Source of the DNA: Propionivibrio limicola
GTDB lineage: Bacteria; Pseudomonadota; Gammaproteobacteria; Burkholderiales; Rhodocyclaceae
Length of the DNA: 64,000 nucleotides
Direction of reading: 5' to 3'
Assembly: GCF_009469695.1 (NCBI RefSeq)
Contig: NZ_SSSR01000011.1
Coordinates: 26,166-90,165 of the forward strand
The first letter of the stretch is position 1. The number at the start of each line of letters is the position of its first letter. Both the position numbers and the translations under genes were made by a program. A model generated the notes under the pieces. It was not told the DNA's origin and ran no database searches. It saw nothing but the letters and a program-made list of their open reading frames with translations. This document shows, piece by piece, positions 16,255-26,506 of the stretch.

Positions 16255-17490
16255 ATGCAGCATTCACGCCTTTCCAGCATGACACTCGCCGTCGCCGCCG
16301 CCCTCGCCATGATCGGCTGCGGCCAGAAGGAAGAACCGAAGCCAGAAGCCGCGCCCGTTGCCGCCCCCGAGGCCGCCAAGCCAGAAATTTCCGTCGCCAT
16401 CGGCCACGTCGCCCCGCTGACCGGCCCGCAGGCCCATCTCGGCAAGGACAATGAAAACGCCGCCCGCATGGCGATCGACGCGCTGAACGGCCAGGGCGTC
16501 GAAATCGGCGGCTCGAAGGTCAAGTTCACGCTGGTTGCCGAAGACGACCAGGCCGACCCGAAGCAGGGCACCATCGTCGCCCAGAAGCTGGTCGACGCCA
16601 AGGTTAACGGCGTCATCGGCCACCTCAATTCCGGCACCACGATCCCCGCCTCGAAAATCTACTTCGACGCCGGCCTCCCGCAGATCTCGCCGTCATCGAC
16701 CAACCCGAAATACACCCAGCAGGGCTTTGCCACCGCCTTCCGCGTCATGGCCAACGACGTGCAACAGGGCAAGGTACTCGGCGAATACGCCATCAAGCAG
16801 CTGGCTGGCAAGACCGTCGCCATCGTCGATGACCGCACCGCTTACGGGCAGGGGCTGGCCGACGAAGTCGAGAAGGGCGTTGTCGCCGCCGGCGGCAAGG
16901 TCGCCACGCGCGAATTCACCAACGACAAGGCCACCGATTTCGCGGCCATCCTGACCAAGATCAAGTCGAAGAAGGTTGACGTCATCTTCTACGGCGGCAT
17001 GGACGCCCAGGGCGGACCGATGGCCAAGCAGATGAAGTCGCTCGGCCTGAAAGCCAAATTCCTGACCGGCGACGGCGCCTGCACGCCGGAATTCATCAAG
17101 CTCGCCGGCGAAGCCAGCGAAGGCCAGTTCTGTTCGCTGCCGGGCGTGCCGCTCGACCAGATGCCGGGCGGCAAGGCGTTCGGCGACACGTTCAACGCCA
17201 AGTATGGCCAGATCCAGCTGTACGCGCCCTATGTGTACGACGCCGTGATGGTCATGGCCGAAGCCATGAAGCGCGCCAACTCGGTCGAACCGGCCAAATA
17301 CCTGCCTGAAATCGGCAAGACCGACTATCAGGGCGTGTCGGCCAAGATCCAGTTCGACGACAAGGGCGACCTGAAGGGCGGCGCCATTTCGCTCTATCAG
17401 GTCAAGGATGGCAAGTGGGAGTACCGCGAAACCATCGGCGGCGCCCCCGCCGCACCGGCTGAAGAGCCGAAGAAGGACGAAGCCAAGTAA
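16255..17490 (+). CDS. livK: Branched-chain amino-acid ABC transporter substrate-binding lipoprotein (LivK-like)
   Basis: Periplasmic binding protein of peripla_BP_6 type, 411 residues. It has a lipoprotein signal peptide with Cys22 (LAMIGC) and an Ala/Pro/Glu-rich linker before the binding domain begins at about residue 45 (ISVAIGHVAPLTGPQAHLGK). Conserved stretches include INSGTT-like HLNSGTTIPASKIY, QISPSSTNPKYT and FYGGMDAQGGPMAKQM. CGGAGG lies 9 bp before the ATG. It is the first gene of livK-H-M-G-F, although a 147-bp hairpin repeat separates it from livH, which may lower downstream expression relative to the binding protein. Confidence 0.93.
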   Translation: MQHSRLSSMTLAVAAALAMIGCGQKEEPKPEAAPVAAPEAAKPEISVAIGHVAPLTGPQAHLGKDNENAARMAIDALNGQGVEIGGSKVKFTLVAEDDQADPKQGTIVAQKLVDAKVNGVIGHLNSGTTIPASKIYFDAGLPQISPSSTNPKYTQQGFATAFRVMANDVQQGKVLGEYAIKQLAGKTVAIVDDRTAYGQGLADEVEKGVVAAGGKVATREFTNDKATDFAAILTKIKSKKVDVIFYGGMDAQGGPMAKQMKSLGLKAKFLTGDGACTPEFIKLAGEASEGQFCSLPGVPLDQMPGGKAFGDTFNAKYGQIQLYAPYVYDAVMVMAEAMKRANSVEPAKYLPEIGKTDYQGVSAKIQFDDKGDLKGGAISLYQVKDGKWEYRETIGGAPAAPAEEPKKDEAK

Positions 17491-17498
17491 TTAGCCGA

Positions 17499-17645
17499 TA
17501 GTCAGTCATATTGAAGGGCATGGACAAATGCTTCACCACCAAGACGCCAAGAACACAAAGATTCACCAAGAAAACAGGACGTTAACTTGGTGCTCTCTTG
17601 GTGTGCTTGGTGCCTTGGTGGTTCGCTTTTTTCGTTGACTGACTA
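17499..17645. repeat. Hairpin repeat element with terminal inverted repeats, copy A
   Basis: A 147-bp element bounded by perfect 10-bp inverted ends TAGTCAGTCA (17499-17508) and TGACTGACTA (17636-17645). Inside, an arm rich in CACCAAG units (ACCACCAAGACGCCAAG...) pairs over about 36 bp with an arm rich in CTTGGTG units (...GTGCCTTGGTGGT) around a loop of roughly 15 nt. Copy B at 46178-46328 is highly similar in reverse orientation. There is no coding capacity. It sits between livK and livH, and looks like a non-autonomous mobile or REP-like repeat that may also fold in RNA. Confidence 0.85.
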
Positions 17646-17718
17646 CTAGCCGCTGGCTGGCCGGATGAGCGTTTGCCATCCAGCGGTTTTAACGCCTCAC
17701 TCCCGGATTCAAGACACG

Positions 17719-18641
17719 ATGGACATTTTCATCCAGCAAATCATCAACGGCCTGGTGCTCGGCAGCATCTACGCCCTGGTCGCGCTGGGCTACACGATGG
17801 TGTACGGCATCATGGGGCTGATCAACTTCGCGCACGGCGAAGTGGTCATGATCGGCGCCATGGTCGCGCTCTCCGTCGTCAAGGCGCTGGCCGCCAGTGG
17901 CCTGCCCGTCTTTGCCGTCATCCTGATCGCGCTCGCTGCCGCCGCGCTGGTATGCATGGCGATCGGCTTTTCCGTCGAACGCATCGCCTATCGGCCGTTG
18001 CGCCGTGCGCACAAGCTGGCGCCACTGATCACCGCCATCGGCATTTCGATCATCCTGCAACACACGGCGATGCTCGTCTGGGGGCGCAACTACCACGCTT
18101 TCCCGCCGATCCTGCCGGCTTCCGCCCATGAGATTTTCGGGGCGACGATCACCAGCCTGCAGGTCGCCATTGTGCTGATCGCCGGATTGATGATGGCCGG
18201 CCTGATGGTGCTCATCAACCACACGCGCTTCGGCCGTGCCATGCGCGCCACCTCGGAAAACCCGCAGATCGCCCAGCTGATGGGCGTCGATATCAACAAG
18301 ATCATCTCTGCCACCTTCGTCATCGGCTCGGCGCTGGCCGCCGTCGCCGGCCTGATGGTCAGCGCCAACTACTCGATCGCGCATTACTACATGGGCTTCA
18401 TGCTCGGCCTGAAGGCGTTCACCGCGGCGGTACTGGGCGGCATCGGCAACATCGCCGGCGCCGTGCTCGGCGGCATCCTGCTCGGGCTAATCGAGGCACT
18501 CGGCGCCGGCTACATCGGCGACCTGACCGGCGGTTTCCTCGGTAGCCACTACCAGGACATCTTCGCCTTCTTCGTGCTGATCGGCGTGCTCATCTTCCGC
18601 CCCTCGGGCCTGATCGGCGAACGCGTTTCGGAGCGTGCCTA

Positions 18642-18642
<1 letters not shown>
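17719..18642 (+). CDS. livH: Branched-chain amino-acid ABC transporter permease LivH
   Basis: Inner-membrane permease of 307 residues with about eight hydrophobic segments. The family start IQQIINGLVLGSIYALVALG and YGIMGLINFAHGEV are diagnostic of LivH, and the late AAVLGGIGNIAGAVLGGILLG is the loop that contacts the ATPase. The ATG at 17719 (MDIFIQQI) is chosen over an upstream in-frame ATG at 17665, which would add non-homologous residues. Its stop overlaps the livM start by one base. Confidence 0.95.
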
Positions 18643-19747
<1,105 letters not shown>

Positions 19748-19751
<4 letters not shown>

Positions 19752-20527
19752 GTACCGTTAGCCCCACCCTGCTCGAAGCGCGCGCCATTGCCAAGCACTT
19801 CGGCGGCGTCAAGGCGCTCACCGACGTTTCGCTGAGCATCCGGCGCGGCGAAATCTACGGCCTGATCGGCCCCAACGGCGCCGGCAAGACGACCTTCTTC
19901 AACGTGTTGACCGGGCTTTACCACCCGGACGGCGGCGAATTGCACTTCGACGGCGAGAAGCTGCAGGCCAGCGCCCCGCACAAGGCGGCGCAGCGCGGCA
20001 TCGCCCGCACTTTCCAGAACATCCGTCTGTTCGGCAACATGACGGCCATCGAGAACGTCATGGTCGGCCGCCATGTGCGCACCCGCGCCGGCGTCTTCGG
20101 CGCGATCCTGCACGACCCGTTCACGAAACGCGAAGAAGCCGCCATCCACCGCCGCGCCGAGGAACTGCTGCATTACGTCGGAATCGACCACCGCGCCAAC
20201 GATCTGGCGAAACACCTGTCCTACGGCGACCAGCGCCGGCTCGAAATCGCCCGCGCCCTGGCCACCGAACCGAAATTGCTGGCGCTCGACGAACCGGCCG
20301 CCGGCATGAACGGCACCGAGACCGAGGAATTGCGCGTGCTGATCGAAGGCATCCGCGCCGACGGCATCACCGTGCTGCTCATCGAACACGACGTCAAGCT
20401 GGTCATGGGCCTGTGCGACCGGGTCGCCGTGCTCGATTACGGCGTCAAGATCTGCGAGGACATCCCCGCCGTCGTGCAGAAAGATCCGAAAGTCATTGAA
20501 GCTTATCTGGGAGGCAGCGTTGCTTGA
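19748..20527 (+). CDS. livG: Branched-chain amino-acid ABC transporter ATP-binding protein LivG
   Basis: ATPase subunit of 259 residues. Walker A GPNGAGKTT, the family-typical RTFQNIRLFGNMTAIENVMVG, a signature written LSYGDQRRLEIARAL (the LivG/LptB variant of LSGGQ) and Walker B LLALDEPAAGMN are visible. The GAGGGCG site and ATGA overlap with livM fix the start at 19748. Confidence 0.95.
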
Positions 20528-21224
20528 GGTAACCGGACTTCGCGTCGCCTACGGCGGCATTCAGGCAGTGCGTGGCATCAATTTCCACGTCAATCAGGGC
20601 GAGATGGTGGCGCTGATCGGTGCCAACGGCGCCGGCAAGACCAGCACGCTGAAAGCACTCGCGCGCCTGCTCAACGCGGCGGGCGGCAGCGTGCGCTATT
20701 GCGGCAAGGAAATTCTGAACCTGCCGCCGCATCAGCTCGTCTCCGCAGGCATCGCGCTGGTGCCGGAAGGGCGTGGCGTCTTTCCGCGCATGAGCATCGT
20801 CGAGAACCTGCAGATGGGCGCCTACAGCCGCCGCGACAACGACGGCATCGAAGCCGACAAGGAGCACGTCTTCTCGCTTTTTCCCCGCCTGAAGGAACGC
20901 GCCTTTCAGCTCGCCGGCACGCTCTCCGGCGGCGAACAGCAGATGCTGGCCATCGGCCGCGCCCTGATGAGCCGGCCGAAACTGCTGCTGCTCGACGAAC
21001 CGTCGATGGGCTTGGCCCCGTTGATGGTGCAGAAGATTTTCGAGGTCATCTGCGCCGTCGCCAAGGAAGGCATGACAGTGCTGCTGATCGAGCAGAACGC
21101 CAAGCTGGCGCTCGAAGTCAGCCAACGCGGCTACGTCATGGAAAGCGGGGAAATCACGCTCACCGGCGAGTCTGGCGCACTGCTCGAAGACCCGAAAGTA
21201 CGCGCCGCCTACCTCGGCGAGTGA
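20520..21224 (+). CDS. livF: Branched-chain amino-acid ABC transporter ATP-binding protein LivF
   Basis: Second ATPase subunit, 234 residues. Walker A GANGAGKTS, the LivF-specific VPEGRGVFPRMSIVENLQMGAY, signature LSGGEQQML and Walker B LLLLDEPSMGLAP are intact. I take TTG at 20520 as the start: GGGAGG lies 6 bp upstream and the protein then begins LEVTGLRVAYGG as in homologues. An in-frame ATG at 20496 would add eight residues inside livG and lacks a good ribosome-binding site. It is the last gene of the operon, followed by a REP-like pair. Confidence 0.94.
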   Translation: MLEVTGLRVAYGGIQAVRGINFHVNQGEMVALIGANGAGKTSTLKALARLLNAAGGSVRYCGKEILNLPPHQLVSAGIALVPEGRGVFPRMSIVENLQMGAYSRRDNDGIEADKEHVFSLFPRLKERAFQLAGTLSGGEQQMLAIGRALMSRPKLLLLDEPSMGLAPLMVQKIFEVICAVAKEGMTVLLIEQNAKLALEVSQRGYVMESGEITLTGESGALLEDPKVRAAYLGE

Positions 21225-21233
21225 GGCGCACGT

Positions 21234-21310
21234 GGTCGCTCCTTTCGCGCAGCAAAGCGCTCCTACGATGCTGACAGCCACGGTAGGAGCCCGGCTCTGC
21301 CGGGCGATCT
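21234..21310. repeat. REP-like inverted pair downstream of livF
   Basis: Two copies of a short palindromic unit of the form GTAGGAGC-stem-loop-GCGA lie back to back: one on the minus strand at 21234-21267 (hairpin GCGC...GCGC) and one on the plus strand at 21284-21310 (hairpin CCCGGC/GCCGGG), 16 bp apart. This is the layout of REP doublets (REPINs) known from Pseudomonas and enterics. It lies between the convergent livF and sensor kinase genes, where such elements commonly sit. Confidence 0.7.
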
Positions 21311-21339
21311 CTGCGTTAAAGCAGTTCAAACCGGAGGAT

Positions 21340-23922
21340 TCAGGGCAAATCGGCCACCGCTGAGGGAGCGTCGACCCCGCGTGCACGACGCCGGGCCGCC
21401 CGGTTCATCACCGCCAGCAGGCCGGACAGTTCGGCCGGTTTGAACAACACCGGCCAGTGCGCGTCTGATGCTTGCCGGATACGCTCCGGCGACGTTTCAC
21501 CGGTGATCAGCACCGCGTCGATCGGATGACCGACCCGCTGTTTGATCGCCGCCAGAAGTTGCAGGCCGTTCATCCCCGGCATGCTGAAATCGGTCACGTA
21601 AAAGTCGGCCGCAGCAATGGCCGGTGATGCCAAGGCCTTCTCCGCATCCTGAAAAACGCTCACGTCAATGCCGAGCGATTGCAGCGAAAACTCGACCGAC
21701 TTCGCCACCACGGGATCATCCTCGACCACCACGACGCGCCAGCCAGCGAGCAGCGAAGCATCTTCGCCCGCCGCGCCTCCGGGCCACTGGCCATCCTCGG
21801 CCTCCGTATCGCCGAGATCATCCATGGAAATGTCTGACGCGTCGGCCAGCGGCAGCGACACCTCGAACACCGACCCTCGGCCCGGCCGCGAATGAAAGAT
21901 CACGTCACCGCCCAAAAGGCGTGCCGTCCGGCGCGCGATCGCCAGGCCGATACCCAGCCCCTTGGTGCGGTCGCGCATCGGATTGCCGACCTGGAAGCAC
22001 TCTTCGAACAGCTGATCGCCGTAACGCGGATCGATGCCGACACCGGTATCCCAGACCTGGATCAACGCCCGTTCGCCGTGCCGGCGGACGCCGACCAGCA
22101 CCCCGCCCTTCTCGGTGTATTTGAAGGCGTTGTCCACCAGATTGCGCAGAACGCTCAGCAAGAGCGCCGAATCGGTCATCAACACCGGACTGGCAAAGGG
22201 ATAGAACAGCTTGAAGCGCAACCGCCGCTCGCACGCCAGCGGCGAAAATTCGGCGTCGATGACCTTGAGCAGATCCTCGACCGACACCGGCTGCATCTGC
22301 GGCTTGACGAGCCCCGCCTCGAGTTTCGAGATGTCGAGCAACGAATACAGCAGTTCGCCGAGCAGGCGCACCGACATCGTCAGATAGCGAGCAATCGACT
22401 GCTGCTCTTCGTTCAGCGGCGTACGCCCGAGGGCATCGCTGAACAGATTGATGGCCTGGATCGGCTGCCGGAGATCATGGCTGGCCGCGGCCAGAAAGCG
22501 GGTCTTGGCCAGGTTGGCGCTCTCGGCCTGCTGCTTGGCGACGAGCAATTCCGCCTCCGCCTGCTTGCGCTGGGTGATGTCGGTCAGCGCGGTGAAATAG
22601 CCGATCAGGGTGCCGTCCGGCGCCGTCTCCGTCTTGGCCTCGCCGAACACATGCACCGGCACGCCATCGGGCCGCACCAGACGGAATTCGCATGCCGCCA
22701 CGTCGCCGGCCGCCAGAATTTGCCCCCACGTCGCGCGCAGGAGCGCCGAATCCTCGGGATCGACGACCTCGGACCAGGTGCGGCCGATGAGCGCTTCGCG
22801 ACTCCGCCCGGTCAGCAGAAGATAGCGGTCATTGACGTAGGTGTGACGCCCTTCCCGGTCGAAATGGGCAATCCCCACCGGCACCGCCTGCGCGAGCTTC
22901 GTATATTGCCGCTCGCTTTGCGCCAGATCCGTGAGGATGCCGGCCTCGCGCTGGCGCATGCGGCCCAGCCGGAACAGCAGCACGCCGACCAGGCCGGCAA
23001 TCAACAGGATCGACACGCCCACCAGCCTGACTTGGGCGTACCAGCCCGCCAATATTTCATCGCGCCCAACGCCGACGGCAAAATAGAACGGATAGGTCCG
23101 CATCGTCTTGAGGCTCATGATGAGCGCCGGATGGACGGCATCGACGTCATGCAGCAAGGTGACCTCGCCGCCCGGCGCTGGCAGGCGGCTGACGGCCGGA
23201 TGATCAGGAGGCAACGGCTGATTGGTTCCCCCCGGCATTTCCGGCCAGCGCACGACGCGCGCATGGGTATCGGAGCGGACCAGCGAGATGACGCCCTGCT
23301 GGCCCAGGTTGACGGAACTGAACTGTTGCCGGTAATGGTCAAGATCGATCGGGTTGATCACCACGCCGAGGAAGGTTCCATGGGCATCGCGCAAGGCTCT
23401 GGCGAGCACGAGAATGTCGCGCCCGGAAATACGGCTGGTCACCACCTCCGAAAATACGAGCCCCTGGGGATCGTCACGCAGACGCCTGAAATACTCGCGG
23501 TCGGCGACATTCATGCGGTGCGCCGGGACGGCGTCCGACGAGTAAAGCGCATCGCCCTCGACGTCGAAAACGTGAAAGCCATCGCTGCGTTCGACGTTGA
23601 ACAAGCGACCATTGAGGCGATTGCTCATCTCCTGCTGGAACAGCGGCACATTCTCCTTGAGCAGCGCTTCCGGCGGAATTTCCAGCCCGAGCGCGATCAG
23701 ATCGGCGTCGGTTCGGCGCAGCGTTGCCTCCAGCCGCGTTTCAAAAATCGCCGCCAGATTGCGCGTGCTGATTTCGGCCGTCCTGATCTGATCCTCATGG
23801 CTCAGCCAGAGCTGATAGCCGAGGAGCGCGAAGAGCAACAGGAGGACGATCGAAAGCAGCCAGCGCGGCAAACGGCTGCGCAACGCCCGCCCCTCATGGA
23901 CGGGGTAAGTCCCTTCAGGCAT
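21340..23922 (-). CDS. Hybrid sensor histidine kinase (periplasmic sensor, PAS, kinase, receiver)
   Basis: Inner-membrane signalling protein of 860 residues. Order: membrane segment about 21-38, periplasmic dCache-like region about 40-290, second membrane segment about 298-318, PAS domain about 335-455 ending in the YFTALTDITQRKQAE linker, dimerisation domain with phospho-accepting His in FLAAASHDLRQPIQAINLF (about residue 482), ATPase domain with NLVDNAFKYT, DTGVGI and GLGIGLAI, and a C-terminal receiver from about 730 with VVVVEDDPVV and phospho-acceptor Asp in YVTDFSMPGMNG. No separate response regulator is adjacent, so its output partner is unknown. AAAGGAT precedes the ATG. Confidence 0.92.
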   Translation of the reverse strand: MPEGTYPVHEGRALRSRLPRWLLSIVLLLLFALLGYQLWLSHEDQIRTAEISTRNLAAIFETRLEATLRRTDADLIALGLEIPPEALLKENVPLFQQEMSNRLNGRLFNVERSDGFHVFDVEGDALYSSDAVPAHRMNVADREYFRRLRDDPQGLVFSEVVTSRISGRDILVLARALRDAHGTFLGVVINPIDLDHYRQQFSSVNLGQQGVISLVRSDTHARVVRWPEMPGGTNQPLPPDHPAVSRLPAPGGEVTLLHDVDAVHPALIMSLKTMRTYPFYFAVGVGRDEILAGWYAQVRLVGVSILLIAGLVGVLLFRLGRMRQREAGILTDLAQSERQYTKLAQAVPVGIAHFDREGRHTYVNDRYLLLTGRSREALIGRTWSEVVDPEDSALLRATWGQILAAGDVAACEFRLVRPDGVPVHVFGEAKTETAPDGTLIGYFTALTDITQRKQAEAELLVAKQQAESANLAKTRFLAAASHDLRQPIQAINLFSDALGRTPLNEEQQSIARYLTMSVRLLGELLYSLLDISKLEAGLVKPQMQPVSVEDLLKVIDAEFSPLACERRLRFKLFYPFASPVLMTDSALLLSVLRNLVDNAFKYTEKGGVLVGVRRHGERALIQVWDTGVGIDPRYGDQLFEECFQVGNPMRDRTKGLGIGLAIARRTARLLGGDVIFHSRPGRGSVFEVSLPLADASDISMDDLGDTEAEDGQWPGGAAGEDASLLAGWRVVVVEDDPVVAKSVEFSLQSLGIDVSVFQDAEKALASPAIAAADFYVTDFSMPGMNGLQLLAAIKQRVGHPIDAVLITGETSPERIRQASDAHWPVLFKPAELSGLLAVMNRAARRRARGVDAPSAVADLP

Positions 23923-23937
23923 GGATTTGATCCTTTG

Positions 23938-23970
23938 AAAAAAAACCGGCCGGCAAGAAACGCCGGCCGT
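23938..23970 (-). terminator. Rho-independent terminator after the Old Yellow Enzyme/thioredoxin pair
   Basis: On the minus strand CGGCCGGC and GCCGGCCG form a strong stem around a 7-8-nt loop and are followed by eight consecutive T. It begins right after the thioredoxin-like stop. Confidence 0.88.
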
Positions 23971-24393
23971 TCATCCAGCCAACGCCGCCGGCCATTGCCC
24001 GGCAAGTCGGCGCAGGTCATCATCGGCCTGCCATGCGCGCCGCTCGGCGTTCGAGCCGACGTACTGACGGCTCTCGTCGAGCCCCTGTTCGAGGAAGGTT
24101 TCGATCGTCCGCCGCAAATGCCCGATATGCGGCAGCATCGTCCCGAAAAACAGGACCAGATTGCGCCGCACGATGAGCAGGGTCGGGAAGTTTTCGATGT
24201 CGAGGTCGCCCATCAGGTCAGCGTGATCCTCGATATCGAGCCAGCCGAAGCCAACCCCCGGAAACTGCTCGGCCAACGCATCGAACGCCGGCCGGTACTC
24301 ACGACAGGTGCCGCACCAGTCGGCGCACAGGCACAGCACGACAAAACCTTCGGCGGCATCCGCCGCCCCTTGCGCACACGGCGATTCGGACAT
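23971..24393 (-). CDS. Thioredoxin-like protein
   Basis: Protein of 140 residues with a thioredoxin fold. The active-site motif is CADWCGTCREYRPAFDAL (WCGTC rather than WCGPC), and the cis-Pro region DLDIENFPTLLIVR is present. There is no signal peptide, so it is cytoplasmic. I list ATG 24393; a GTG at 24405, overlapping the Old Yellow Enzyme stop as GTGA and better spaced from GGGAGG, is an attractive alternative. The tight coupling to the upstream flavin reductase suggests a shared redox role, which is an inference. Confidence 0.88.
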   Translation of the reverse strand: MSESPCAQGAADAAEGFVVLCLCADWCGTCREYRPAFDALAEQFPGVGFGWLDIEDHADLMGDLDIENFPTLLIVRRNLVLFFGTMLPHIGHLRRTIETFLEQGLDESRQYVGSNAERRAWQADDDLRRLAGQWPAALAG

Positions 24394-24401
24394 GGCCACC
24401 G

Positions 24402-25475
24402 TCACGCGCCCTCCCATGCCGGATAGTCGGTGTAGCCGGCGGCCCCTTCGCTGTAGAAGGTTTCGGGGCGCGGCGCATTGAGCGGTGCCCCAGCCTTGAT
24501 GCGGGCCGGCAGATCGGGATTCGCCAGGAAGGCGAGGCCGAACGCCACGGCATCGACCTGTCCGGCGGCGATGGCCGCCTCGGCCTCCTGCGGCGAATAG
24601 CCCATGTTGCCAACCAGCACGCCGTCGTAGCGTTCGCGTACCGGCGTCAGCACATCGCCCTGCTGCTTCTGGAAAAAGTCGCCGCGCATCACGTGCAGGT
24701 ACGCCAGGTCGAAATCGTTGAGCCGCTTGGCCAGCCACGAATAGAGCGCGACCGGATCGCTGTCGAACATGCTGTTGAAGCTGTTGAGCGGCGAGACGCG
24801 CACGCCGACACGGCCGCCACCCAGTTCGCCGCACACCGCTTCGAGCACTTCGAGCAGCAGGCGGGCCCGGTTTTCGATCGGCCCGCCATAGGCGCCGCTG
24901 CGCTTGTTCGCCCCATCGCGCAGGAACTCGTCGAGCAGGTAACCGTTGGCCGCATGCACTTCGACGCCGTCGAACCCGGCTGCGCGCGCATTCGCGGCCG
25001 CCCGCCGGAAACCATCGACGATGCCCGGCAATTCGTCATCGCGCAGGGCGCGCGGCATCACATACGGCTGCTTGCCCTGCGGCGTATTGACTTCATCGCC
25101 GGAAATCGCGATGGCGCTCGGCGCGACCGGGCGCGCGCCCTCGTTGAGCAGCGGATGGCAAGCCCGTCCACCATGCCAGATTTGCAGGAAGATGCGCCCG
25201 CCCGCCGCGTGCACCGCGTCGGTGACGAGCCGCCAGCCGGCCACCTGCGCCTCGGAATGAATACCCGGCTCCTTCCAGAACGCGGAATGGCGCGGCATCG
25301 CCATCGTTGCCTCGGCAACGATCAGGCCGGCGCTGGCCCGTTGCGCGTAGTATTCGGCCATCAGGGCGTTGGGCAGATGATCTTCGCCGGCGCGGCAACG
25401 GGTGAGCGGCGCCATGAAAACCCGGTTCGGCACGGTCAACGCGCCCAGTGAGAGAGGAGTAAATAACGTGTTCAT
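24402..25475 (-). CDS. Old Yellow Enzyme family NADH:flavin oxidoreductase (NemA-like alkene reductase)
   Basis: FMN-dependent TIM-barrel enzyme of 357 residues that reduces activated C=C bonds or nitro compounds using NAD(P)H. Family motifs are FMAPLTRCRA, LQIWHGGRACHP (with the substrate-binding His but Gly-Arg-Ala after it), FDGVEVHAANGYLLDEFL, and GAYGGPIENRARLLLEVLEAV; the C-terminal FMN phosphate site is GYSPQEAEAAIAAGQVDAVAFG. TAGGAG precedes the ATG. It forms a two-gene operon with the thioredoxin-like gene. Confidence 0.92.
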   Translation of the reverse strand: MNTLFTPLSLGALTVPNRVFMAPLTRCRAGEDHLPNALMAEYYAQRASAGLIVAEATMAMPRHSAFWKEPGIHSEAQVAGWRLVTDAVHAAGGRIFLQIWHGGRACHPLLNEGARPVAPSAIAISGDEVNTPQGKQPYVMPRALRDDELPGIVDGFRRAAANARAAGFDGVEVHAANGYLLDEFLRDGANKRSGAYGGPIENRARLLLEVLEAVCGELGGGRVGVRVSPLNSFNSMFDSDPVALYSWLAKRLNDFDLAYLHVMRGDFFQKQQGDVLTPVRERYDGVLVGNMGYSPQEAEAAIAAGQVDAVAFGLAFLANPDLPARIKAGAPLNAPRPETFYSEGAAGYTDYPAWEGA

Positions 25476-25669
25476 GATGCGGGAACTCCTATGAACGTAT
25501 AAGCATCATATTAGCGCAAACAGGTGTCGATTCCGGCACCGTGGTCATGCTCGATACCCGATCGGCGCGGCCCGTCCCTCATGCCCGAACGCAGTCACGT
25601 CAAAGCGAGGGGGAATCCGTCGCAGCAATCGGGTATCATCGATTGGACCCGAACTGTTTTGGGGAGTCG

Positions 25670-26506
25670 ATGCCGATGCGATGCTCTTCCTTCCTTCTGG
25701 CGCTTGTGTCCAGCGCCGCGATCCTTCTCCCGGCGGTGGCGCGCGGCGCCGAGCCGAAAAGCAGCCCCGCCGGAGCCGCCAGCGCCACCCGCCTTGAACG
25801 CATCGCCGCCAGCCAGCGCCTGCGCGTCTGCATCTGGCCCGACTATTACGGCATCACTTATCGCAACCCGAAAACACTCATGCTGTCGGGCATCGACATC
25901 GACATGGCGCACGCCCTCGGCAAGGACCTCGGCGTCGCCGTCGAGTTCATCGACAGCTCGTTCGCCCGGCTGATCGACGACGTCACCGGGGAGCGCTGCG
26001 ACATCGCCATGTTCGCCATCGGCATCACGCCGCAACGCGCCGAGAAGCTGCGCTTCACCCGCCCGCATCTGGCCAGCGACATCTACGCCATCGTCGCGCG
26101 CAGCAATCGGCGCATCCAGCAATGGGGTGACATCGACAAACCGGACAGCGTCGTCGCCGTGGCCAAGGGAACGCTGCACGAGCCGGTCATGCGCGAAAAA
26201 CTGAAGGCGGCGCAGTTGCTGGTGGTGGACACGCCGTTCGCGCGCGAACAGGAGGTTCATTCGGGCCGCGCCGACGTGTTCATGACCGACTACCCATACA
26301 GCCAGCGTTTCCTCGCCAACGCCGACTGGGCCCGGCTGGTGGCACCGCCAACCACCTACCACATCACCCCTTACGCCTATGCCATGAAGCCGGGCGACGA
26401 CGGCTGGTACGCCCGCGTCGAGCGCTTCGTCAGCGACATCAAGCGCGACGGTCGCCTGCGCGAAGCTGCCCGGCGCCACAAACTCGAGACCATCCTCGCG
26501 CCATGA
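25670..26506 (+). CDS. Periplasmic solute-binding protein, family 3 (amino-acid type)
   Basis: Secreted binding protein of 278 residues with signal peptide (MRCSSFLLALVSSAAILLPAVARGA). It matches the SBP_bac_3 fold: RLRVCIWPDYYGITYRNPKT, LSGIDIDMAHALGKDLGVAVEFI, CDIAMFAIGITPQRAEKLRFTRPH and the hinge segment VAVAKGTLHEP. GGGGAGT precedes the ATG at 25670. No ABC permease or ATPase is adjacent; the stop overlaps the start of a membrane diguanylate cyclase as ATGA. That suggests the protein senses rather than transports its ligand, possibly presenting it to the cyclase. The ligand is unknown. Confidence 0.88.
   Translation: MPMRCSSFLLALVSSAAILLPAVARGAEPKSSPAGAASATRLERIAASQRLRVCIWPDYYGITYRNPKTLMLSGIDIDMAHALGKDLGVAVEFIDSSFARLIDDVTGERCDIAMFAIGITPQRAEKLRFTRPHLASDIYAIVARSNRRIQQWGDIDKPDSVVAVAKGTLHEPVMREKLKAAQLLVVDTPFAREQEVHSGRADVFMTDYPYSQRFLANADWARLVAPPTTYHITPYAYAMKPGDDGWYARVERFVSDIKRDGRLREAARRHKLETILAP

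Noticed and set aside
17499..17645. CRISPR-like array
   Set aside because: The CACCAAG units are short, irregular and form one hairpin; there are no regular spacers or cas genes.
21892..24426. 844-residue open frame antisense to the hybrid kinase
   Set aside because: It is a GC-rich shadow frame: composition dominated by Arg, Ala, Gln and His, no domain, and exactly opposite an unmistakable kinase gene.
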